From contig NZ_SDPO01000002.1 of NCBI RefSeq assembly GCF_004134865.1, forward strand, positions 496,001 through 560,000: 64,000 nucleotides of DNA, written 5' to 3'. The DNA is from Agromyces fucosus. GTDB lineage: Bacteria > Actinomycetota > Actinomycetes > Actinomycetales > Microbacteriaceae. Below, piece by piece: positions 1 to 8,159 of this stretch (position 1 is the stretch's first letter; the number at the start of each line of letters is the position of its first letter). The notes beneath the pieces were generated by a model. It made no database searches. It saw nothing but the letters and a program-made list of their open reading frames with translations, and was not told the DNA's origin. Made by a program: the position numbers and the translations under genes.

Positions 1-106
1 CCTCGGGAGTGCGGACGACGGCGACGACCTCGTGGCCGGAGGCGATGAGCGTATCGAGCACGGAGGATCCGATGTAGCCGGTGGCACCGGTCAGGAGAAT
101 TCGCAT
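1..106 (-). CDS. NAD(P)-binding epimerase/oxidoreductase, N-terminal part only
   Basis: The first 35 residues of a gene that runs off the left edge of the window. They read as the start of a Rossmann fold: beta strand RILLTG, the dinucleotide loop GATGYIG, then helix and second strand (EVVAVV). This is the atypical/extended SDR or NmrA-like epimerase pattern. It is divergent from the HxlR regulator at 176, the usual layout when that regulator controls an adjacent NAD(P)-dependent reductase. Substrate cannot be told from this fragment. Confidence 0.8.
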   Translation of the reverse strand, partial: MRILLTGATGYIGSSVLDTLIASGHEVVAVVRTPE

Positions 107-115
107 GGGGACCAC

Positions 116-138
116 GGTATGCATCGGATACTGGTTAC
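116..138. promoter_or_regulatory. possible HxlR operator in divergent spacer
   Basis: The 69-bp spacer between the epimerase and HxlR starts contains GGTATGCATCGGATACTGG, with GTAT and ATAC half-sites in inverted order, followed by GTTAC. HxlR-family proteins often bind such repeats in the promoter they share with a target. The assignment rests on position and weak symmetry only. Confidence 0.3.
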
Positions 139-175
139 TTCAACGGAACCGATCCCGAGGGAGACGAGGTAGCCC

Positions 176-565
176 ATGTCGACGTCGCTGCTGGACGAGG
201 ACGGGGCCCACGCAACCGCGATGGACGTGCTGAGCCCCGACTGCCCGAGCCGGGTCGTGTTCGGCCGCATCGGCGAGCGGTGGACGATGTTCGTCATCCT
301 CGCGCTCGAGCCCGGGCCGATGCGGTTCACCGCGCTGAAGGCCCGAGTCGGAGTGGTCACGCCGAAGGTGCTCACCGAGACGCTCCGTGCACTCGAGGGC
401 GACGGCCTCGTGTCGAGGCGGGCCTTCGACGAATCGCCGCCCCGGGTCGAGTACGCGCTCACCCCGCTCGGCAGGTCGCTGCTGGAGCCGATCGCCGCGA
501 TGCGGGCGTGGGCCGAGGCGCACGTGCCCGAAGTGCTCGCGTCGCGCGATCGGGCGCTATCGTGA
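176..565 (+). CDS. HxlR-family winged-helix transcriptional regulator
   Basis: 129 residues, normal for an HxlR/MarR-like regulator. It has the family architecture: a short N-terminus with a cysteine (SPDCPSR), the conserved GERWTMFVILAL helix, PMRFTALKARVGVVTPKVLTETLRALE as helix-turn-helix, and the wing with RVEYALTPLGRSL. DNA-binding regulators of this family commonly respond to aldehydes, quinones or electrophiles through the cysteine. Its stop overlaps the GTG start of the isochorismatase gene by four bases, so the two are probably co-translated. The divergent epimerase is a likely target. Confidence 0.9.
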   Translation: MSTSLLDEDGAHATAMDVLSPDCPSRVVFGRIGERWTMFVILALEPGPMRFTALKARVGVVTPKVLTETLRALEGDGLVSRRAFDESPPRVEYALTPLGRSLLEPIAAMRAWAEAHVPEVLASRDRALS

Positions 566-1119
566 CTCTCGTGACCCGCACCCTCGTGATCATCGACATC
601 CAGAACGACTACTTCGAGGGCGGCGCGCACCCGCTGGTCGGCCCCGATGCCGCCGCCGCCAACGCCGCGCGCCTGCTCGCCTCGCATCGCGAGGCCGCCC
701 AGCCCGTCGTGCACGTGCAGCACGTGTGGGATGCCCCCGACGCCGCGTTCTTCGCGCCCGGCACCCACGGCGTCGAGATCCACCCGCTCGTCGCCCCTGC
801 CGAGGGCGAGCCCGTCGTCGTCAAGGCGCACCCGAACTCGTTCCTCGGCACCGATCTCGACGCACGACTCCGCGCGGCCGGGGCGGACGTCGACGGCGTC
901 GTGATCGTCGGGATGATGTCGAGCATGTGCGTCGACGCGACGGTGCGCGCCGCCGCCGACGCCGGCTACTCGGTGACCGTCGTCCACGACGCGTGCGCCG
1001 CCCCCGACCTCACCTTCGGCGACACCTCGGTGCCCGCCGCGCAGGTGCACGCCGCGTTCATGGCGGCGCTCGGCGACAGCTACGCCGAGGTCGTCTCGAC
1101 CGACGAGCTGCTCGGCTGA
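562..1119 (+). CDS. isochorismatase-family cysteine hydrolase
   Basis: 185 residues with the fold and triad of the nicotinamidase/isochorismatase superfamily: Asp12 in IIDIQND, Lys88 in VVVKAHPNSF and the nucleophile Cys123 in GMMSSMCVDAT. These enzymes hydrolyse amide or vinyl-ether bonds (nicotinamide, isochorismate, carbamoyl compounds) in the cytosol. The GTG at 562 overlaps the preceding HxlR stop (GTGA), which supports this start; a second GTG at 571 is possible. Nicotinamidase metal ligands are not clearly present, so a general cysteine hydrolase is the safer name. Confidence 0.85.
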   Translation: MTLVTRTLVIIDIQNDYFEGGAHPLVGPDAAAANAARLLASHREAAQPVVHVQHVWDAPDAAFFAPGTHGVEIHPLVAPAEGEPVVVKAHPNSFLGTDLDARLRAAGADVDGVVIVGMMSSMCVDATVRAAADAGYSVTVVHDACAAPDLTFGDTSVPAAQVHAAFMAALGDSYAEVVSTDELLG

Positions 1120-1130
1120 CCCCGACGGGC

Positions 1131-1162
1131 GCGATGCCGCTCCGAGAGTGGAGCGGCATCGC
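1131..1162. terminator. 13-bp hairpin between convergent genes
   Basis: A perfect 13-bp stem (GCGATGCCGCTCC and its complement) with a six-base loop GAGAGT lies between the isochorismatase stop and the stop of the DUF3618 gene on the other strand. There is no U tract, as is common in high-GC actinobacteria. It could act for both directions. Confidence 0.7.
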
Positions 1163-1181
1163 GTCATCCGTTCGTCGGCGG

Positions 1182-1751
1182 TCAGCCCATCCGGCGCTCC
1201 GCCGCATGCTTGGCCTCGGCCTGCACCTCTGATGCCGCCGACGCCCCCTCGTCGCGCACGACTTCGACGGCCTCGGTCGCGCGTTCCTTGACGGCCTCCG
1301 CCCCCTGCATGGCCGGCTCGCGCAAGTGCTCGACCGACTCCTGCGCCACATCCCGCGCCTCCTCGATGAGGGGGGCTGCCGCCTCCTTCGCCTTCTCGGC
1401 CAGGTCTCGTTCCGGCTTCGACGCCGGGATGAGGGATGAGGCGAGCCATCCGACACCGAAGGCGATGAGGCCGACGGCGATCGGGTTGCCCTGCGTCGCC
1501 GATGCGACCTTGCGCGGCGCTCCGGCAACGGCCTCTCCGGCGGAGTCGACAGCGGACTCGGCCGAGTCGATCACGTCGGAGGCCGTGCCCATGACCCGGT
1601 CGGTCAGTCGGCCGACCGCGTCTCTCATCCTGTGGCCTTGGCGTTGCGCCATCTTGGCGGGGTTGACCTTGTCGGCGAGCGCGTCGACGTCGCTGCCGAG
1701 TTCTCGTCGGGTCCGCTCGATGTCCGAACGGATCAGTTCCGGGTCACTCAT
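1182..1751 (-). CDS. DUF3618 membrane-associated protein
   Basis: 189 residues. The N-terminus matches the DUF3618 pattern (LIRSDIERTRRELGSDVDALADKVNP), followed by an Ala/Glu-rich amphipathic region, one transmembrane segment at about residues 93-112 (PIAVGLIAFGVGWLASSLI) and a long charged coiled-coil-like tail. The family has no known biochemical role; it is found with holin-like membrane proteins in envelope-stress clusters. It is the last gene of a three-gene operon and overlaps the preceding gene by ATGA. Confidence 0.85.
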   Translation of the reverse strand: MSDPELIRSDIERTRRELGSDVDALADKVNPAKMAQRQGHRMRDAVGRLTDRVMGTASDVIDSAESAVDSAGEAVAGAPRKVASATQGNPIAVGLIAFGVGWLASSLIPASKPERDLAEKAKEAAAPLIEEARDVAQESVEHLREPAMQGAEAVKERATEAVEVVRDEGASAASEVQAEAKHAAERRMG

Positions 1752-2254
1752 CGGTTCTCCTCATTTCTCTTCAGCGTCTCGGGAATCCTCTTGACGCTCT
1801 CGACGGTCTCCGGGATGCCCTCGACGCTGTCGAACTCCTTCTTGCCGACGACCGCGAGCACGACCGCGACGACGGCCCAGATGGCGGCGACGACGATGGC
1901 CGACCAGGCATTCCCGATCAGGTAGCCGAGTCCCCACCAGAGCGCGATCGAGAGGAAGAGCGCCGCGAACAGTCCCGCGACGCCGGCACCGCCGTACATG
2001 CCGGCGCCCTTTCCGGCCCGCTTCGCCGAACGTGAGATCTCGGCCTTGGCCAGCTCGACCTCCTGCCGCATGAGCAGGGAGACGTCACGGCTCACCTCCG
2101 CGAACAGGTCGCCGAGCGAGGTCGTCTCGGCGTGCACCTCGGAGGGCGTGGGCGATGACGAGGGCGGGTCGACGGATGTCGCGGGCGCGCCCACGCCCGG
2201 ACCAGCCGAGCCCAGTCGTGCATCGTGCGCGCCGATGCGGGGTTCATCGGTCAT
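1748..2254 (-). CDS. phage-holin-superfamily-like membrane protein (DUF1469 type)
   Basis: 168 residues. A disordered N-terminus precedes SLGDLFAEVSRDVSLLMRQEVELAKAEI, the signature of actinobacterial Phage_holin_3_6 proteins, and two adjacent membrane spans (about residues 80-103 and 108-132, including LFAALFLSIALWWGLGYL). Despite the family name, these chromosomal proteins are not prophage markers; they accompany DUF3618 proteins. Both ends overlap neighbours by four bases, so the three genes form one translationally coupled operon. Confidence 0.85.
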   Translation of the reverse strand: MTDEPRIGAHDARLGSAGPGVGAPATSVDPPSSSPTPSEVHAETTSLGDLFAEVSRDVSLLMRQEVELAKAEISRSAKRAGKGAGMYGGAGVAGLFAALFLSIALWWGLGYLIGNAWSAIVVAAIWAVVAVVLAVVGKKEFDSVEGIPETVESVKRIPETLKRNEENR

Positions 2255-3072
2255 CGTGCTGCGCCTCCCCTGGGTGCACCGACCGACGGTGCGCCGATCG
2301 ATCCGGACCGGCCGGCGCCGGGCATGCCGGTGGCGGCGGTGGCAGGCGCCGTTGCCATCCCGGTCGCCGGCGTGCTGGTGGCGGACGCCCGCGACTCAGT
2401 GGCCGTGGAACCACGGTCGGGCGGCGTTGCGAGGGCGCGCGTCAACCGCCCGACGACGACGCCGGCTCCGACGGCGATCGCGAGGAAGGCTCCCGGTCGC
2501 CGGCGGGCGAAGGTCTTCACCTCCTGCACGAGGGAGCCGGGGTCGCGGGCATCGAGCCACCGTGCGACGTCGTCGGCGCGTCGGCCGGCTTCGCGCACGA
2601 GGTCGGTGGCATACCCCGACTCGCTGGACTGGTCGGCCATCTGCGTGAACTGCGCTCCCGCTGAGCGGAGTCCGCCGGCCACTCGCTTCTGCTGCACCGC
2701 GGCTTGCTCCCGCAGCTCGACGGTGACATCGTCGGCGAGCCGGCGCGCCTGCTCCGCGGTCTCCTCGACGACGGCCTTGCCTTCCTCCTTGGCGACGTCG
2801 ACCACTCGGTGGCCGGCGTCGCCGGCATCGGAGGCGACCGAGGCGGCGTCGTCCGCGAGCGAAGATGACCGGCCCGCGCCGGTCGGGCCGGCGGAGCCGG
2901 TCGTGGCACCGCCGACGGGACCGCCGGTCGCGGCGGACCCGCGGGTCGCGTCGGAATCCTCGGTCACCTCGGAACCGCCCCCGGGGACCGCCCCGAAGCC
3001 GGCGTCGACGTCGCTCGTGGAGCCCGCGGCCGGCGAACCGTACGAAGGCTGCGATGGGGTGTTCTCGGTCAT
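2251..3072 (-). CDS. hypothetical membrane-associated protein, first gene of stress operon
   Basis: 273 residues that I cannot assign to a named family. Residues 1-90 are Gly/Ser/Thr/Pro-rich and probably disordered. A charged, coiled-coil-prone segment follows (DVAKEEGKAVVEETAEQARRLADD). There is one hydrophobic segment (AFLAIAVGAGVVVGRL) and a disordered tail. The layout, a soluble helical region plus one membrane anchor, matches proteins that precede holin-like/DUF3618 genes in other actinobacteria. It is the first gene of the operon, with an ATGA overlap into the holin-like gene. Confidence 0.75.
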   Translation of the reverse strand: MTENTPSQPSYGSPAAGSTSDVDAGFGAVPGGGSEVTEDSDATRGSAATGGPVGGATTGSAGPTGAGRSSSLADDAASVASDAGDAGHRVVDVAKEEGKAVVEETAEQARRLADDVTVELREQAAVQQKRVAGGLRSAGAQFTQMADQSSESGYATDLVREAGRRADDVARWLDARDPGSLVQEVKTFARRRPGAFLAIAVGAGVVVGRLTRALATPPDRGSTATESRASATSTPATGMATAPATAATGMPGAGRSGSIGAPSVGAPRGGAAR

Positions 3073-3377
3073 CTTGCTCTCGCTTCCGTGATGTCGGTCC
3101 AGCGCGGGACCGATGCCGGTTCGGCGTCGGTCCGCGCCGTCGGGTCGACCGGGGTCGGACGGGTCATGAGGTCGACACCGGCTGATGCGCGCAACGTTAG
3201 ATCGGCGGCGCTTGCACGAGAAGGGACTTGCGCGTCCGACGACTGCGGCGTATAACGCGGGTGATCCGTCGGCGCGCAGCCACGCATTGTCGTCGGTGAG
3301 GGTTCCGGGCGCAAGCGCCTTCCGGGCCGGACTGCGCGCGCGTAGCGTCGCCTGCGCACGTCCGGTGAGGGGGACCG
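3073..3377. other. 305-bp divergent spacer
   Basis: No gene fits here. It must hold the promoter of the leftward envelope-stress operon and that of the LLM oxidoreductase. I see one good rightward promoter (3228-3256) and a small hairpin-prone GC stretch near 3305-3335. No RNA gene or conserved riboswitch was recognised. Confidence 0.6.
3228..3256 (+). promoter_or_regulatory. sigma-70-type promoter upstream of LLM gene
   Basis: TTGCGC at 3228-3233 and TATAAC at 3251-3256 are separated by exactly 17 bases, in an otherwise very GC-rich stretch. A transcript would start near 3263, giving a leader of about 115 bases before the LLM oxidoreductase start at 3378. Confidence 0.55.
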
Positions 3378-4340
3378 ATGATCCGATACGGATACAAGCT
3401 GGCCGCAGAGGGCTTCGCCCCGGGAGAGCTCGTTCGCCAGGCCGAGCTCGCCGAGCAGAGCGGCTTCGACTTCGTCGAGATCAGCGACCACTTCCATCCC
3501 TGGCTCGACTCGCAGGGCCACTCGCCGTTCGCGTGGAGCGTGCTCGGCTCGATCGCGGCGAAGACCACTCGGCTCGGGCTCGCGACCGGGGTCACGTGCC
3601 CGACCGTGCGGTACCACCCCGCCGTCATCGCCCAGGCGGCTGCGACGCTCGCCCTCCTCTCCGACGGTCGGTTCACGCTCGGCGTCGGCTCCGGCGAGCG
3701 CCTGAACGAGCACGTCGTGGGGCGCGGCTTTCCGGCCGTCGCAGAGCGGCAGGACCTGCTGCGCGAAGCGATCGAGATCATCCGGCTGCTGTGGTCGGGC
3801 GGGTACCACTCGTACCGAGGCGAGTACCTCGACCTCGAGGACGCCCGCGTGTTCGACCTTCCCGACGAGCTGCCCGTCATCGCGGTCGCGGCGGGCGGTC
3901 CGGATGCCGCGGAGCTCGCCGCCGAACTCGGTGACGGCATGTTCGGCACCGAACCGAAGCCCGAGTTGCTCGAGACGTACCGCGCCGCGGGCGGCGTTGG
4001 TCCGAGGTACGGCGAGGTGGGTCTCGCATGGGCGGAGACCGAGGAGGCGGCGGTCCGGTCGGCATTCGAGACGAGTCGCTGGTCGCTCACCGGGTGGAAG
4101 GTCATGAGCGAGCTCCCCAACCCGGCGAATTTCGAGGCGGCGGCCGAGGTCGTCAGGCCGGAGGACGTGGCGAACGCCATGCCCTGCGGGCCCGATGTCG
4201 CGAAGCACCTCGACGCGATCCGCAAATACGAGGAGGTCGGCTACGACCACGTCGTGCTGATGAACAACGGGCCCGACCCCGACGGGTTCATGGACTTCTT
4301 CGCGAACGAGCTGAAACCGCGGCTGAGTCCGTCGGCCTGA
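3378..4340 (+). CDS. F420-dependent LLM-class oxidoreductase (TIGR03557 type)
   Basis: 320 residues, typical for this luciferase-like family. The start MIRYGYKLAAEGFAPGELVRQAELAEQSGFDFVEISDHFHPW is nearly diagnostic for the TIGR03557/F420-dependent glucose-6-phosphate-dehydrogenase-like group, as are ATGVTCPTVRYHPAVIAQAAATLALLSDGRF and GVGSGERLNEHV. The TIM barrel would bind coenzyme F420 and oxidise a hydroxyl or reduce an alkene; the substrate is not known. GAGGGGGACCG before the ATG serves as ribosome binding site. It stands alone between two spacers. Confidence 0.85.
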   Translation: MIRYGYKLAAEGFAPGELVRQAELAEQSGFDFVEISDHFHPWLDSQGHSPFAWSVLGSIAAKTTRLGLATGVTCPTVRYHPAVIAQAAATLALLSDGRFTLGVGSGERLNEHVVGRGFPAVAERQDLLREAIEIIRLLWSGGYHSYRGEYLDLEDARVFDLPDELPVIAVAAGGPDAAELAAELGDGMFGTEPKPELLETYRAAGGVGPRYGEVGLAWAETEEAAVRSAFETSRWSLTGWKVMSELPNPANFEAAAEVVRPEDVANAMPCGPDVAKHLDAIRKYEEVGYDHVVLMNNGPDPDGFMDFFANELKPRLSPSA

Positions 4341-4399
4341 CGGCGTCGGCCGCAGAACCGCGATCTTTCACTGCGAGGTGCAGCACGATCGCGGCAGAT

Positions 4400-4433
4400 T
4401 TCCGGAAGTTGCTGGTTCAACTCGGAAATTCCG
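4400..4433. promoter_or_regulatory. two palindromes upstream of RamB-like regulator
   Basis: TTCCGGAA (4400-4407) and CGGAAATTCCG (4423-4433, a perfect 5-1-5 inverted repeat) lie 50-80 bp before the regulator start, 23-25 bp apart. They are plausible sites for autoregulation. They do not closely match the TTTGCAAA-type site described for corynebacterial RamB, so the binder is uncertain. Confidence 0.4.
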
Positions 4434-4481
4434 GGATTCTTCCGTTTGCGGCATCCGATCACCCATGTCACCATCGAAGGC

Positions 4482-5969
4482 ATGATCACCGCGGATCGCA
4501 GCGCGACCCCCTCCCCCGACCTCGCCGAGTCGAGTGCCGACGAGGTCGACGCGCTCACGCTCGGCCGTCGCATCCGCGACCGTCGCGCGGCGCGCGGCAT
4601 GACCCTCGGCGAGCTCGCCGCCGCGATCGACCGCGCACCGTCGCAGGTCTCCGCGATCGAGAACGGCAAGCGGGAGCCCCGCCTCTCGATGCTGCGCACG
4701 ATCGCGCTCGCCCTCGGGACGAGCGTCGACGAACTGCTCCGAGCGGATGCCCCTTCGGAACGCGCCGCGCTCGAGATCGCCGTCGAGCGCGCCCAGCGCG
4801 GGCCGGTGTTCGCGGCGCTCGGCCTGCCCTCGTTCCGCGTGGCCAAGAGCATGAACGACCAGACGCTGCAGACGATCCTGAGCCTCCACAACGAGATCGA
4901 CCGGCTGCACCGCGAACGCGCGGCGACACCCGAGGAGGCGCGACGGGCCAACGCCCAGTTGCGCGCCGAGATGCGCGCCCGCGACAACTTCTACCCCGAG
5001 CTCGAGGCGAAGGCGGCCGAGCTGCTCGAGGCGGTCGGCCACACGGGCGGGCCGGTCTCGCACCAGCTCGTCGCCGACATGGCGAGCCACCTCGGCTACT
5101 CCCTGCACTACGTGGGCGACCTGCCGCACTCCACGCGATCGGTCACCGACAAGCGCAACGGCCGCATCTACCTGCCGACGCAGCAGTCGCCGTCGCGCGA
5201 CTCCCGTTCGCCGATCCTGCAGGCGCTCGCGAGCCACCTGCTCGGCCACGAGGAGCCCGCCGGCTACGCCGACTTCCTGCGCCAGCGCATCGAGACGAAC
5301 TACCTGACCGCCGCCATCCTGCTGCCAGAGCAGGCCGCGGTGCGCTTCCTCACCGAGGCGAAGAACCTGCGCCGCATCTCGATGGAGGAGCTGCGCGACG
5401 CGTTCGCCGTCTCGTACGAGACGGCCGCGCACCGGTTCACGAACCTCGCCACGGCGCGGCTCGGCATCCCCGTGCACTTCACGAAGGTGCACGAGTCGGG
5501 CACGATCATCAAGGCGTACGAGAACGACCGCGTGCGCTTCCCGAGCGACGCGCTCGGGGCGATCGAGGGCACGACGATGTGCCGCAACTGGACGGCCCGC
5601 ACCGTCTTCGACGTCGAGGACCGCTTCAGCCCCTGGTACCAGTACACCGACACCCCGTCGGGCACGTTCTGGTGCACCTCGCGCATCGAGAAGGCCAAGG
5701 AGGGCGAGTACTCGGTCTCGGTCGGCGTGCCGTTCGAGCACGTGAAGTGGTTCCGCGGGCGAGAGACACCGCATCGTGCGGTTTCACGATGCCCCGACCC
5801 CGCCTGCTGCCAGGCGCCGACCGGGCTCGCCGATCGGTGGGCGGATGCCTCGTGGCCCGCTGCGCGCACCCCGACGTCGTTGCTCGCGGCCCTGCCCACC
5901 GGCACGTTCCCGGGCGTCGACCAGACCGAGGTGTACCAGTTCCTCGAGGCGCACGCGCCGCGCGACTGA
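4482..5969 (+). CDS. RamB/ScfR-type short-chain fatty acyl transcriptional regulator
   Basis: 495 residues from ATG 4482 (a TTG at 4446 would add 12). The order is an XRE helix-turn-helix at about residues 25-80 (GRRIRDRRAARGMTLGELAA), an IrrE-like ImmA/peptidase_M78 domain (ILQALASHLLGHEEPAGYADFLRQRIETNYLTAAILLPE) and a C-terminal DUF2083 zinc-ribbon-like region with CPDPACC. This is the family of RamB and methylcitrate-cycle regulator PrpR, which sense acetyl-/propionyl-CoA. No glyoxylate or methylcitrate genes are adjacent, so any targets lie elsewhere. Confidence 0.88.
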   Translation: MITADRSATPSPDLAESSADEVDALTLGRRIRDRRAARGMTLGELAAAIDRAPSQVSAIENGKREPRLSMLRTIALALGTSVDELLRADAPSERAALEIAVERAQRGPVFAALGLPSFRVAKSMNDQTLQTILSLHNEIDRLHRERAATPEEARRANAQLRAEMRARDNFYPELEAKAAELLEAVGHTGGPVSHQLVADMASHLGYSLHYVGDLPHSTRSVTDKRNGRIYLPTQQSPSRDSRSPILQALASHLLGHEEPAGYADFLRQRIETNYLTAAILLPEQAAVRFLTEAKNLRRISMEELRDAFAVSYETAAHRFTNLATARLGIPVHFTKVHESGTIIKAYENDRVRFPSDALGAIEGTTMCRNWTARTVFDVEDRFSPWYQYTDTPSGTFWCTSRIEKAKEGEYSVSVGVPFEHVKWFRGRETPHRAVSRCPDPACCQAPTGLADRWADASWPAARTPTSLLAALPTGTFPGVDQTEVYQFLEAHAPRD

Positions 5970-6002
5970 CGCCACGCGATTGACGCCGCGCGACCGAAGC
6001 GG

Positions 6003-6740
6003 TCAGGGAGCGACCGCGTCGAGCCAGCCCTGCCATGCACGCGTGCCGTCGGGCGCGTCGACCTCGCCCGCGAAGACGTGGTGGCCGACCCCGGCGGCGT
6101 AGTGACCGCGGTAGAAGCGATAGAGCGCGTCGGCGCTGCGGACGCCCAAGGTCTCCCACGTCGCCGAATCGACGGTTCCGGAAATCGGCGCGAGCCCCGA
6201 CGGAGTCAGCGTGACCGTGTCTCCGATGGACTCCGTGCCGGTCACGCCGAGATCGGCCTTCATGGCACTCCACCGCCGGTCGAGATCGCCGAACGGAGCG
6301 GACGCGGTGATCGCGATCCCCGGTCGCCCGGCGAAGTGCGTGAGGTACTCGACGAGCGTGTGCCGGTACATCCGGCCACCCGAGAGCATCGCCTCGAATT
6401 CGTCCTCCCAGTCGTCGCCGGGGAGGAACCCGCTGGAGACGATCCTGAGCACGGTGCTGCCTGCGGCACGTGCCTCGATGAGGAACTCCATGGCGAAGAA
6501 CCGCCCGTCGGGACTCTCGGCACCCGTGAATGAGAAGTGACGCACCGGCTCGTACGCGCCGATCGTCGACTCCTGGGCGTAATTGCCCATCGTCGTGCGC
6601 ACGACTCCCTCTCGTGGGTCCACCTCGGTGGCCCCCATGAACCAGGAGCTCAGGCCGGGGCCGGTCGCGATCGCCTGCCATACCGTTTCGGCGGAGAGGT
6701 CGAAGTGCAGTTCGGCGGGCTCTTCGAAGCGATGCGACAT
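6003..6740 (-). CDS. SRPBCC (AHSA1-like) domain protein
   Basis: 245 residues, longer than the usual 150. The N-terminal half is a clear START/AHSA1 ligand-binding fold (AETVWQAIATGPGLSSWFMGATEVDPREG; YEPVRHFSFTGAE; FLIEARAAGSTVLRIVSSGFLPGDDWEDEFEAM), and the C-terminal half looks like a second, degenerate copy. A strong AGGAGG lies seven bases before the ATG. It starts two bases after the ArsR-type regulator stops, a very common pairing in actinobacteria. The ligand is unknown. Confidence 0.85.
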   Translation of the reverse strand: MSHRFEEPAELHFDLSAETVWQAIATGPGLSSWFMGATEVDPREGVVRTTMGNYAQESTIGAYEPVRHFSFTGAESPDGRFFAMEFLIEARAAGSTVLRIVSSGFLPGDDWEDEFEAMLSGGRMYRHTLVEYLTHFAGRPGIAITASAPFGDLDRRWSAMKADLGVTGTESIGDTVTLTPSGLAPISGTVDSATWETLGVRSADALYRFYRGHYAAGVGHHVFAGEVDAPDGTRAWQGWLDAVAP

Positions 6741-6742
6741 GG

Positions 6743-7345
6743 TCAGTCCTCCTGGGTGGTCGACGGCGGCTTCGTGCTCGGATGGATGGCGAGGACGAGC
6801 CGGTAGTCGCGACCCCGCACCGCGGACTCGTCGTGGTACCGGCTCACGAGCTCGAGGGCGGCGTTGCTGAGCTCCTCGGCGAAGGCTGCACGGTCGGCGG
6901 CGGACGCGAATCGGATCTCGCCGTCGAGGGCGAAGGTGGCGAGCGGCTTCGATTGGCGTGCCGCCGCGGTGATGAGTGCCCCGACATCTCGCACGAGCCG
7001 GGCGGCGAGCGCCAGCATCCAGCCTGCCGAGAGCCGATCGGGCGACCGGGCGGGGTCGGGCTGCACGGAGGAGAGCGCCGCCGGCGTGATCACATAGGAC
7101 GACGCCGTGGCCCGCATGACCCGTTCGATGACGTTGCCCTTCTTGCGCTCCTCGGCGAGCTCGATCAGGCCGTGCTCCTCGAGGGTCCTGAGGTGGTAGT
7201 TCACCTTCTGCCGAGGGAGCCCGAGGCGATGGCCCAGCGCGGTGGCCGAGTTCGGCACGGCGAGCTCGGCGAGAAGCCGGGATCGGATCGGATCGAGGGA
7301 TGCGACCGCGGCATCCGCGTTCTCGATCGGGCTCACATCGAGCAT
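6743..7345 (-). CDS. ArsR-like winged-helix regulator
   Basis: 200 residues. The N-terminal winged helix reads LDPIRSRLLAELAVPNSATALGHRLGLPRQKVNYHLRTLEEHGLIEL, typical of ArsR/HTH_20 regulators that control SRPBCC proteins, and the C-terminal half is an extra helical domain. No ArsR metal-site cysteines are present. I placed the start at MLDVSP, preceded by AGGAG. It is the first gene of a pair with the SRPBCC gene and follows the DHFR-like gene after a 26-bp gap, so all three may be one transcript. Confidence 0.85.
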   Translation of the reverse strand: MLDVSPIENADAAVASLDPIRSRLLAELAVPNSATALGHRLGLPRQKVNYHLRTLEEHGLIELAEERKKGNVIERVMRATASSYVITPAALSSVQPDPARSPDRLSAGWMLALAARLVRDVGALITAAARQSKPLATFALDGEIRFASAADRAAFAEELSNAALELVSRYHDESAVRGRDYRLVLAIHPSTKPPSTTQED

Positions 7346-7371
7346 GAGGACTCCTGGGTTCGAGTGGGAGA

Positions 7372-7926
7372 TCAGGATACGGCGGCTGCATGCGTCGGAC
7401 GGAGCCTCCGCACCGTCACCCCGTTGGGGTAGTCGGTGGAATCCATGATGTCGAAGCCGATGTTCGTGGTGAAGACCGGAAGCCCGCTGCCGAGCACGAC
7501 GGGGTGGATCGTGAGGCGGTACTCGTCCACCAGACCGTGCGACGAGAGGTACTGGGCGAACGCGGCGCCGCCCGAGACCCCGATCGGGCCACCGGGAAGC
7601 GACTTGAGACGAGCGATCTCCTCTTCGGGACTGCCTGTCGCGAGCCGTGCATTGTTCCAATCGACGTCCGTCAGCGTCGTCGAGAAGACAACCTTCTCGA
7701 CGTTGTTCATGACGTCGGCGAGCGGGCCCTCGGCCGCCGGCCAGGTCGCGGCCTGACCCTCGTAGTTCTTGCGACCCATGAGGATCGTGTCGAGCCCCCC
7801 GAGCAGCTGCTGGGTATCGGCCATCAGCTCGGGGCTGAAGTTCGGAAACACCCAATCGAGCCCTCCGTCATCGGTGGCCACGAAGCCATCGAGGGATACG
7901 TTCATGCCGAGTGTGACTGTTCTCAT
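7372..7926 (-). CDS. dihydrofolate reductase-family (RibD C-terminal-like) protein
   Basis: 184 residues of the RibD_C/YyaP fold: MRTVTLGMNVSLDGFVATDDGGLDWVF, LGGLDTILMGRKNYEG, IGVSGGAAFAQYLSSHGLVDEYRLTIHPVVLGSGLPVF. These are NADPH-binding reductases with unknown substrates; this is not the housekeeping FolA. The start at 7926 is preceded by AGGAGATGG. It leads the DHFR/ArsR/SRPBCC set and is divergent from the FAD oxidoreductase. Confidence 0.85.
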   Translation of the reverse strand: MRTVTLGMNVSLDGFVATDDGGLDWVFPNFSPELMADTQQLLGGLDTILMGRKNYEGQAATWPAAEGPLADVMNNVEKVVFSTTLTDVDWNNARLATGSPEEEIARLKSLPGGPIGVSGGAAFAQYLSSHGLVDEYRLTIHPVVLGSGLPVFTTNIGFDIMDSTDYPNGVTVRRLRPTHAAAVS

Positions 7927-8013
7927 CGTTCCATCTCCTGATCCGGTGCTGCGGACGGACCGGGAATTCCCAGTTCCGTGTCGATACGACCAGCGTCGCA
8001 CCGACAAGAAGAT

Positions 8014-8025
8014 TTGTCAAGACAA
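8014..8025. promoter_or_regulatory. TTGTC-AA-GACAA palindrome in divergent spacer
   Basis: A perfect 5-2-5 inverted repeat in the 233-bp spacer between the DHFR-like gene (leftward) and the FAD oxidoreductase (rightward), with a third GACAA half-site 10-12 bp to its left. Read leftward it includes TTGACA, a consensus -35 element for the DHFR-like gene. It is a good candidate operator for the ArsR-type regulator of that operon. Confidence 0.45.
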
Positions 8026-8159
8026 TTCCATTGATCGGTTGGCTGCGGTACTCCGGCCACCGTGTCCGGCCGCGAGCTGATGTCGAGACACGACGAACTG
8101 GCGCGCGTGCACGCCCCGCGAAAGGATGGATGCACCACAACCGCATCGGAGTGATACCT

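Noticed and set aside
1748..2254. Prophage remnant, because of the holin-superfamily protein
   Set aside because: No lysin, tail, portal or integrase genes are nearby; this family is a normal chromosomal envelope protein in actinobacteria.
4446..4481. TTG start of the RamB-like regulator at 4446
   Set aside because: It lacks a ribosome site and adds residues not typical of the family; the ATG at 4482 is preferred, although its own context is weak.
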